NCBI GenBank assembly: GCA_033557685.1
Contig: JAWQRN010000529.1
Location: 1 to 28,673 of the forward strand
Source: Sperchopsis tessellata
Taxonomy: Eukaryota; Arthropoda; Insecta; Coleoptera; Hydrophilidae
DNA: 28,673 nt
Direction of reading: 5' to 3'
A program made the translations under genes and the position numbers. Each line of letters begins with the position of its first letter. The first letter of the stretch is position 1. The notes below the pieces were generated by a model. It had not been told where the DNA came from, did no database searches, and was given only the letters and a program-made list of their open reading frames with translations. Of this stretch, positions 21,561-28,673 are shown one piece after another.

Positions 21561-22506
21561 AAAGGGATATGTATTGCAAAGACAAAGGTGAAATAAATCT
21601 TGCCTGAACGTATTAGAAAATATATAAACTTGTGTTTACGCTGTGTTCCGGCAACCACCCTTCTATACCTACATATATGACTAAATATGACATCAACTTT
21701 TATATATCTGCAAGATATCTGTTGTTTCTATCACGTTTTAGAAAAACGTAATAGGAAGAACAGAGCTTATTTTGGGTAGCTCCGACTAAAAATAATATTT
21801 TCTCTTTTACAGCGAGGTAGGTTTTATACCTTCGAGGTAATCGAGGTTCGGCCTTCTACATAGATAGTATATTTTGTATTCTTCAAGCCAACAGTTCACA
21901 TACTAGCTCATAGTATTGACGTAATTGTGGCTACACTATTAAATAATTCAAATTCAGTAAACTTTCTACTAGTTTTTTGCAATTCAGGTACGCAAAGTTA
22001 ATTGTATTCGTGTGCGTGCTTTATAAATAATTCTTTGTGCTTAATTAGATAGTTTGTAACACATTAAAATTCATCTTTTAATCCACATATACCACTCCTA
22101 ATACTTTCCTACTACAACACATGAGCCAGAAAATCCCATACATACACACAACTGCAGGTATTGGAAAGGTAAGCGAAAATATTTACTCTCAGTTACATAC
22201 AAGAAGTTTATTCCCATTTACACGAGACAGAATCCGCGCCGTTATATTACAGTTCACGTAGGTCCTTCGAAGTTAAACTCAACCATAATCAAAATTTTAA
22301 TTCCTCGATCCGAATAAGGTGGCTTATTGTTAAGGAAATTTCAAATGAGTTAGTATTGATAAAATATTGCTGGGGCCAATGCTAAAAGGCTTTTGGGGTA
22401 ATTGCGTGATTAGGGAGATATCGGATTTCATCCCGTCGTCTTTATGTATTTACGACTTCAGGAATTGTCCGTTCTAATGCGATATCAGATTTTAATCTAA
22501 AATATA
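21561..22506. other. Gene-free DNA
   Basis: Short direct repeats of cgaggta occur near 21813 and 21833. Moderately GC-rich patches lie near 22230-22260 and 22370-22435. No gene or repeat family was recognised. Confidence 0.4.
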
Positions 22507-22830
22507 CAGTGTGTCCATCTAAAGTCAAAAGATGTATTTTCATTACTCGAAGAGTCAAAATGTTGCGATGAGAAGTGCCAAAATGTAGCGTGGGTCCCAT
22601 AGTTGATAAAGAAAAGAACTTAAAGAAAACCTGTAGAGACTGGAATTGCGCAGAATACTTATCGCACGCCCTGGTGTTCGAGTCGGTGACGTAGTCCTCC
22701 AAAAGTCGTTCAAAGAATGCGATATGTATATTCTCTATTTTATATGGAAAGTCCTTTTGCACGTCTCACTGCTCAAGAAAGAGGTAAATTGTTTAGTGGA
22801 ATGGACGTGTATTTCGAGTTCATTGTTCTT
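22507..22830. mobile_element. Possible DNA-transposon remnant (one terminus and an N-terminal transposase scrap)
   Basis: Starts with acagtgtgtccatctaaagt, a terminus-like sequence of the kind seen in insect DNA transposons. Further in, at about 22756-22800, the + frame reads FARLTAQERGKLFSGMD, reminiscent of the N-terminal helix-turn-helix lead (LTxxERxxIV) of mariner-like or related transposases. No matching right terminus was found, so this is at best a fragment. The 106-codon minus ORF and the 100-codon + ORF overlapping it are not intact genes. Confidence 0.35.
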
Positions 22831-22949
22831 TATAATACAATATTTCTACATAGTATTACCTTATATAAATACTTTTGTTCTGCTTCTGACTGATTTCGTC
22901 TTTGAAAGCGATAAAATAAAGGAATTACAGGGCCGGAATTTTAGATAAA

Positions 22950-23547
22950 TATGAATTAAAATATGTCTCGTCTTCTGGAGAAGGTAATAAAAATACGTAT
23001 GCGCACTAACAGCACATTACTGTGACACATATTGTTAACTTAATTCACATAGAGTCTTTTGTTCGGAGTTGATTTATGCAAACTTTATATGAAGGGCATG
23101 TGCTGAGAAGCGAATAGAAATATTTCTCGTATACAAGGTGAGAACCACAAATTATGAGAGATCCATTTATGTTTTGTATTTTGTATTTCCAATGTTAAGC
23201 TTTTCGTTGATAGTTTGAAGCAGTTCAGTTTAAGTAAGAGTCCTGATTTAAGGTGTGAATGTTTTCCATTATAATTCAATGTATTATATATTTTGGTTGT
23301 TGATGTTATTTTTTGTTGTATTTTTTTTTGTAAATTTTAAGTTTACTTATTAAAAATTGGTATCTAGGCGACTACCAACTATTAATTGGTAAATAACCTG
23401 AGGGGGAGGTTTGCAACACAAACGTTTTGCTTAAGGCGACATATAGCCTTTAAAAATATTTATAAAAAGAAGAGAAGGAGAGACACACTAAGAAACGAAA
23501 AAATACATCATATCGGGGAGTGAGGAAATCTTAAAGGGACTTCTAAG
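22950..23547. other. Gene-free AT-rich DNA
   Basis: A 64-codon minus ORF (23085-23279) lacks motifs. A T-rich tract lies near 23308-23330. Nothing else was recognised. Confidence 0.4.
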
Positions 23548-23768
23548 TAGTGCTGATAAAGATTATCGACTATCGATTTTTAAGTTGGCCGATAATCGAC
23601 TAATCGAAAGAAATAGATAATCGATTTCGAATAGTCGACGGTCGACTAATTGAATTCGATTTGTTAACGGCTGACTGATAAAAATCGATTAGTTGACCGT
23701 CGACTATTCGAAACCGATTATCAAGTTCATCTATTACCCGCCAATTTAATAACCGATAGTCGCCACTG
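23548..23768. mobile_element. Palindromic MITE, hAT-like ends
   Basis: Almost the whole segment folds on itself. Inner arms 23616-23650 and 23688-23722 are inverted with 33 of 35 matches by eye; outer arms near 23567-23603 and 23725-23762 pair less perfectly. The words TCGACTATCG and GATAATCGA recur throughout. Outermost bases are tagtgctg on the left and cgccactg on the right; the right end read inward starts CAGTGGCG, a hAT-type start. I found no convincing 8-bp target duplication, so the superfamily is tentative. Confidence 0.8.
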
Positions 23769-23875
23769 TTTTTGTTTTAAAATATGTAGATTTAATTTGA
23801 CGTGTAATAAATACACCCTCGTAAATATGAAAATTTCTATAACTCGGAAATTGTGCATTTTAAAGATATGCATTA

Positions 23876-23893
23876 CTATATATATATATATAT
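23876..23893. repeat. Short (TA)n microsatellite
   Basis: About nine TA units within AT-rich sequence. Confidence 0.9.
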
Positions 23894-24619
23894 AACATAA
23901 AATATAAACTGCATATTACTATATAACTATAATCTGAATTCCGTGATTCCTACATGGTAGGTCAAGTCGTTTTATATGCAGGCAGGGGATTCTCATGTCG
24001 TCCATAAATGTATGTAATACAATACATAATTTAAATTTACAGATTATAGAAAAGAAAATGAAAAGGGTTTCTTTTTTTTAAGACTCTTGCTGGCAACTAC
24101 TTTTGCCGTTTTAAATTTTAATTTTTTCATCCAGGTCTTGCTTACTACCTTAGAGGCAAAGCAAAGAGATTGAAGTAAAGATGTTATAAGTTAAATGTGT
24201 AAAACAACAATTTCTTATGTTATAAGTTACTTAGAGATAATTTCATCCTCGTTGAGTATAGTTGAAACAGCATAAATGAAGAAACTGTTAGTTCAAGTCA
24301 CGTAAATGCTTCTAGAAACAGACTAGATTGTAAAATACACGAATTTTTTAAATTTGTTTCACCGTTCGTAATGTCCTCAAAATGATGTGTGTTATAAAAA
24401 CTTTTAAATCGAGCTTAAATAATATACAGCTTCAATCGGTTTGCAACTCACTATCGTTAATTCATAATATATAAATAGTACGATTTTACGTTAGTGAGGT
24501 TATATTAAATTTATTTTCACATGAAATTTTATGCAACTTAATCAGTAACCAGTTAAAAAAAACAAATAACAGTTTAGGCAAAAATATGTAAATTCTCGTG
24601 ATAACCATAATTATTTAAC
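23894..24619. other. Gene-free AT-rich DNA
   Basis: A near-duplicate atgttataagtta occurs near 24181 and 24218. No ORF or family was recognised. Confidence 0.4.
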
Positions 24620-25200
24620 AAATGGTTGTTTTTATCTTCAACATTGCTGGTGGAGAATATAATGAAAAATGAATACAGAGCGAAACGCGCCGGGTAAATT
24701 TGAATAACGACAAGGGGAATAACTCATTCAAAGATAAGGCATGAAATCCAAGACAAAAGCTTTATTAATACTCAACATAACTCAAAAATGTGGCTTGAAT
24801 TTGTGATTATAATGCAGAGTTTTGAAATTCAAATGGGCTGTATTATTAAAAGCATCAAGTAGCCTATAAATTCTATATGAGTAGGGTTTTCCACGCTTGT
24901 TTAGCTGGTGAAAACAAAAGTAAACAGTTTACGACGAATTATGATAAGTATTTCCGGTAGCTCTAGCTCCGTCCAGATGTCATAAAATAATTTAGAGATG
25001 ATTTAGCGGGCGATCTTTTAGACGCCGCATGTTGAGATGTTGCATGCTTTGAGGTCTAGCAAGCCGTCTCTTCCGTCTAGCCACAGGCGAAATGTTAATG
25101 TTTAAACTGATTAACCATGTTACAAATGTGCTCGCGGATAACTTGATTGGTTATTTAGCATGTGCTTGTAAAACACGTGTGGTCGTTTGGTTTAAAGAAT
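24620..25200. other. Noncoding block of more even composition, candidate regulatory element
   Basis: Stretches such as agcgggcgatcttttagacg and gaggtctagcaagccgtctc (about 25004-25072), with repeated (ga)cgcc, gttgcatg and forkhead-like gtaaaca words near 24920-24930, stand out from the AT-rich flanks. They contain no ORF and no element signature. Regulatory function is inferred only. Confidence 0.22.
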
Positions 25201-25499
25201 TAAGAATGAGTGACTTGCCAAAGTAGAGTAAAATTGTTGATTTGCAGTTTTAAGTTGAGAAATAAACTGACGTTAGATGTGATCAAATTAGTATATATCA
25301 GAATAGAAATATGATTTACTGCAAATATTTAAAAAATGACCGAAATATCTATGTGATACAGCATTAATTGTGGAGACATGTGAATTGCGGTAGCACGAGC
25401 AAAGACGTTTAACCATTGTCTAGGTTTATCATTCGAAAACAAGGAAAATAAATTTACTACTAAGATTTCAGTTACTTAAAACGCATGTTTTAAAATATA

Positions 25500-25910
25500 C
25501 GGGTATTTTAAAGTTTAGTTAAGGTTTGGTTGTAACGACTAAGGTGTGTACTTATCGAGTTTAATAACTGGAAGGTTTATAAACTAACACCTTAGCTATT
25601 TAGTGGAAAACAAATTTACCATAAAATAACTAGGGTTAACTTGGTTAGTTTGCAAACAAGCCAGTTAGTTTATAGAAATATTATAATAAATATTAGTATA
25701 AAAGTAAACACTTTTAACTGACTAAAGTGAAGATTTGTATTCCGGTAATATACAATAGTCAATACCTTAGTCACTATACAAACTAACAAAGTATTTCTAG
25801 CTAATTTGATAGTTTTGGTGAAAACTTATTAATAAAACTGTTAAAATCTGGTACCATATTTTATTGAAAACAATTAAATCAAAATTGACAGAGATTGCTA
25901 AGGTGATTTG
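25500..25910. promoter_or_regulatory. Cluster of CTAAGGT(G) and AAACTAAC motifs in both orientations
   Basis: CTAAGGTGT at 25539-25547 recurs exactly inverted at 25587-25595; taccttag lies at 25763-25770 (inverted) and ctaaggtga at 25898-25906. AAACTAAC occurs at 25581-25588 and 25780-25787 and inverted at 25644-25651 and 25664-25671. Twice the two motifs lie within about 20 bp. This could be a binding-site array or an eroded inverted repeat; neither is proven. Confidence 0.3.
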
Positions 25911-26071
25911 TATTAATAACCGTCACCACACTCCCTTTTTTATCTAGTTTCCATTCAATGTAGTATATTGCATGTATACACTTTGTTACTACTTTCCACT
26001 TGTTGGGTCTTCTTATCGTTGCGCTATTTTTATAATAGCAATCCTCATTCGTATGAACTATTATGTTGCCT

Positions 26072-26235
26072 AAAAATTAGTTGTTTCCATGGCCGCACAT
26101 GATTGTGTTATTTTGAAATTTGATTAGATAAAATCTCGAGCAAAGCATCCAAGTCAATACATTAAATACATAAATCAAATATGCATCGAAAAATTAGGAA
26201 ACAACCGAAATTGCAGTGGACACAGTGTTTCTGTC
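26072..26235 (+). repeat. Local direct duplication, copy 1
   Basis: Pairs with 26439-26578. Shared runs include attagttg, ccgcacatga, gcatccaagtcaata, and aatcaaatatgcatcgaaaa, followed by tgcagtgg and cagtgtt. This copy carries an extra insertion of about 14 bp (aggaaacaaccgaa) before ttgcagtgg that the other lacks. Confidence 0.92.
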
Positions 26236-26438
26236 GGTAAGACGTCATTAGCACTGCTCTGTTAGTAATTAGTTATACCCCACGTACGAATATATATTTG
26301 ATTTCTTGTATAAATGTTTAAGATCGTGAGTAAGCATATTATGAGAAGCATCAAGGTGTTTCAATGTTGCATTTGAATAAACATTTCGTTAACTTTAATA
26401 TTAATCTACACGAAGTAGCTATTTTTACATGAGAATAA

Positions 26439-26578
26439 GAATTAGTTGCTTCCTTGTCCGCACATGAATGTGTTATATTGAAATGTGATTTGATCACATC
26501 TTGAGTAAAGCATCCAAGTCAATATGTTAAATAAAGAAATCAAATATGCATCGAAAAATTTGCAGTGGGCAGTGTTGT
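26439..26578 (+). repeat. Local direct duplication, copy 2
   Basis: Second copy of 26072-26235, about 365 bp downstream and in the same orientation. Identity is high but with substitutions and small indels. It ends at a poly-T tract near 26577-26587. A weaker match further upstream (gctatttttata / gctatttttaca) suggests the duplicated unit began earlier. Confidence 0.92.
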
Positions 26579-26806
26579 TTTTTTTTTAAATCAAGAACTA
26601 TGTAACATGTATAACGCTGTATATCACACTGTTTATTTATGTAATTATCACTTTTTTCAATTAGCAAATCTAATTTCCTTCTATTACCTTAGTCTCTTCG
26701 CAAGGTCTTTATATTATTGGAATGAAAATTGAAAACTATTAATTTACCACAAACATCAGGAACAAAGTGTCTATGTGTATAGATTTTGAGGAAATTTTTG
26801 GACTTT

Positions 26807-26942
26807 AGACGACTATAATATTATGCAAATATTACGTAAGATTTCATGTATAGAAATGTAGATAAATCAAATAAATATAATATGTATCTACCTTTTTATC
26901 TACTATACATGAAATCAAAAGAAGTTTTATTACCTGTCGTCT
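26807..26942. mobile_element. Small inverted-repeat element, about 136 bp (possible MITE)
   Basis: GATTTCATGTATAG at 26840-26853 is the exact inverse of CTATACATGAAATC at 26903-26916, with further pairing of gtagataaa inward. The outermost words agacgac (26807) and gtcgtct (26942) are also inverted, with partial pairing (taata/attac) between. No clear target duplication was found. It could be a tiny MITE or a hairpin-forming relic. Confidence 0.6.
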
Positions 26943-27024
26943 CTAGAAATATTCACACTGGTGGAATTGCCTTTGAGCATTATTTGCATCTATTTTAGAG
27001 GGGGGGATTGTTGATATGCAGGGA

Positions 27025-27500
27025 TGGCATATTACTTGTCATGTAGAGGGCGAACTTTGTTCAGTGTGTGTTTATGTGGATGACATAAAGAGTACATTGA
27101 AGGTGTCAAATTTCAATAAGACCTTAGAAATCGACGGTATTCTTATAATAATGATAAAAAGCTGCAGTGAATCGATCTCATATACCCTTTACATCATTTT
27201 TCGGGAGTGACTGGAAACTGGTTATTTTCCTAAGGATTGGAAGTCATCTATATTGACTTTGTTTTTCCAGCATCATTTTAAGCCGGCTTCTGTGGACCAT
27301 ATTGTGTAATACACTTGTCCATCTATCATTTGAAAATCGAGCGAAAATACTGACGTAATGTCAACGTTTATCAGACTGTGTATTCACATAGCAATAATAA
27401 CAATCTGTTAGTTTTATCTCAGTAAGTTGTTTTATAGTAAATCAGACAATACGTGAATACAAAGTCCGACTTTTTGAGGTGTGTGATTCTGAAGTTGTCT
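27025..27500 (+). pseudogene. Decayed jockey/CR1-like LINE, RT N-terminal part
   Basis: The + frame open from 27016 reads DDIKSTLKVSNFNKTLEIDG, SCSESISYTLYIIFRE, a TGA at 27208, then LETGYFPKDWKSSILT and KPASVDHIV to a TAA at 27307. This matches the conserved pre-RT/RT block of LINEs (LxxxKxxGxDGI, then PLxxIFxxSLxxGxFPxxWKxxxxxPxxK, then NYRPI). Further on, NNNNLLVLSQ (about 27392-27420) matches the RSTxTNLL segment, and KVRLFEV (near 27462) may be the strand before the GVPQGS motif, after a deletion. It is truncated at both ends, with stops and frameshifts. It is on the opposite strand to the LINE at 14590-15955. Confidence 0.82.
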
Positions 27501-28655
27501 GACGGAATCTCACGATAATGTGTAAATAAACATAAACATAGATACTAATACCTAAGTCGAGGGATACTGCAATTGGCATTAGCTATCGGCTAATTACAAA
27601 TTCCCTAAATAAATTTACAGGGTTTTGCTAATTCAGATATAGCTTTGTAATGTATCCTGTAATGAGAGCCGTTTTCTGTCAAGAATGTGATCATATTCAA
27701 ACCTTGCTTCATTCTTGAACCTCTTGTCACAAATTAAAATCTAGAACCCAAGTTGGTGCTGTGTATGTCTACTGATGTGGTCAAGGGTTTCGTCAAAGAT
27801 TCTAAGGTTGGCCTTGTCATCAAGTCAAAATTTAAGTATTAATTTGTTCTGAAAATAATGCCTGATTTTAATCTATAAATTCAATAAAAATGTAAAAATC
27901 AAAGTAAGACACATGGTGATTGTACATATTTTGCTAAACAATTACAAGATGTATGCCTATATAATAATACTCATGCGGATTACAATTAGATATTTCTTTA
28001 AAGGTTGATTCTCTATTGTTTAATTTTTTCACCTAAAATATTTATCGAGATATTTAAAATGGTAAAAATCCGTTCGCGATAGATCGGGTAAGTATGGCGG
28101 ATGGAGTAAAGTTTCATAGTTCAACTAGTTAATTTTTTTGATTATCAGTTGTGTTATGTAATGTCGGGCGTTCTTGGGTAGCAAGAAGGGTCATCGCAAG
28201 TTGTCTTCCCCTAGTTTTCTATACATAGTTTTCAATTCTTCACTATTTTATTAAAATTATATGTTGATTGAGAATCATAATGCCCAAGTTTAAATTAATC
28301 CGAAAAATACTCAATGAACAAATAATTTCTAGAAAAGAACGCTAAAACTGATATAAATATAATATAAATCTGTTTGGAAAAATTAATGAAAACTCAGAAA
28401 TATTCTACCAATGTAATATTTACATATTTTAAATATTCAAATGTGAAATGAGTATTAATTAATTAGTATTAAGCTTCTATGATCAGCGTTTTGTAATTTG
28501 TACACACACGTAAATATTTGAGTCGTCCGTCCATATATTGAAATGATGAAGTGTCTAAATTATTTGTCAGTTTTGCTACTATATCATAATAAAATACGAG
28601 GAAATTAAACATAGTGAAGAATTTATTGTGAATATGATACAAATAAACTAATAAT
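27501..28655. other. Gene-free AT-rich DNA
   Basis: No ORF or element signature was recognised. A slightly GC-richer patch lies near 28060-28210. A small hairpin attagc-tatcg-gctaat lies near 27578-27594. Confidence 0.4.
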
Positions 28656-28673
28656 TATATATATATATATATA
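28656..28673. repeat. (TA)n microsatellite at the window end
   Basis: About nine TA units run to the last base, so the true length is unknown. Confidence 0.9.

Noticed and set aside
22442..22948. 106-codon minus ORF and 100-codon plus ORF as genes
   Set aside because: They overlap on opposite strands and cover a suspected transposon terminus; neither gives a convincing domain.
23548..23768. Firm hAT assignment from an 8-bp target duplication
   Set aside because: The bases beside the two ends do not match, so the superfamily rests only on the CAGTG-type end.

Overview
The window looks like AT-rich eukaryotic nuclear DNA, most likely from an invertebrate and probably an arthropod. There are no operons, no closely packed ORFs and no bacterial signals. 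Every recognisable protein signature belongs to metazoan transposable elements: non-LTR retrotransposons, a Penelope-like element, Tigger/pogo transposons and MITEs. The longest ORF is only 141 codons, and no host gene can be assigned. The arthropod call rests on the mix of element types and is an inference.

Layout. 1-110 is a (TA)n microsatellite. 195-256 is a short tandem repeat. 540-1000 holds a weak minus-strand ORF or candidate exon. 1020-1640 is noncoding with repeated motifs and an octamer. 3663-3935 (-) and 4298-4673 (+) are two protein-like relics that I cannot assign. 5640-5830 and 11945-12115 are two diverged copies of one dispersed repeat. 6503-6825 is a tandem array with a unit of about 103-105 bp. 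8804-11047 is a Tigger/pogo-like element bounded by TIRs and TA. It is filled by a decayed non-LTR retrotransposon, which is itself split by a 327-bp MITE with a TTA target-site duplication (three nested insertions). 14590-15955 (-) is a decayed jockey/CR1-like LINE with a recognisable RT. 16034-17147 is a second Tigger/pogo element with both TIRs, TA flanks and a broken, internally deleted transposase. 17230-18200 (+) is a decayed Penelope-like RT. 18880-19300, 20960-21560 and 24620-25200 are noncoding blocks with homeodomain- or GATA-like words or locally raised GC that could be cis-regulatory. 22507-22830 is a faint DNA-transposon remnant. 23548-23768 is a strongly palindromic MITE. 25500-25910 holds a cluster of short motifs in both orientations. 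26072-26578 is a local duplication. 26807-26942 is a small inverted-repeat element. 27025-27500 (+) is a third non-LTR RT fragment. The last 18 bases are again (TA)n.

The recognised coding sequences are all dead, with stops, frameshifts and deletions, so no working pathway is encoded here. The window reads as intergenic or intronic DNA built up by several rounds of transposition, with some unexplained noncoding blocks that are the best candidates for function.
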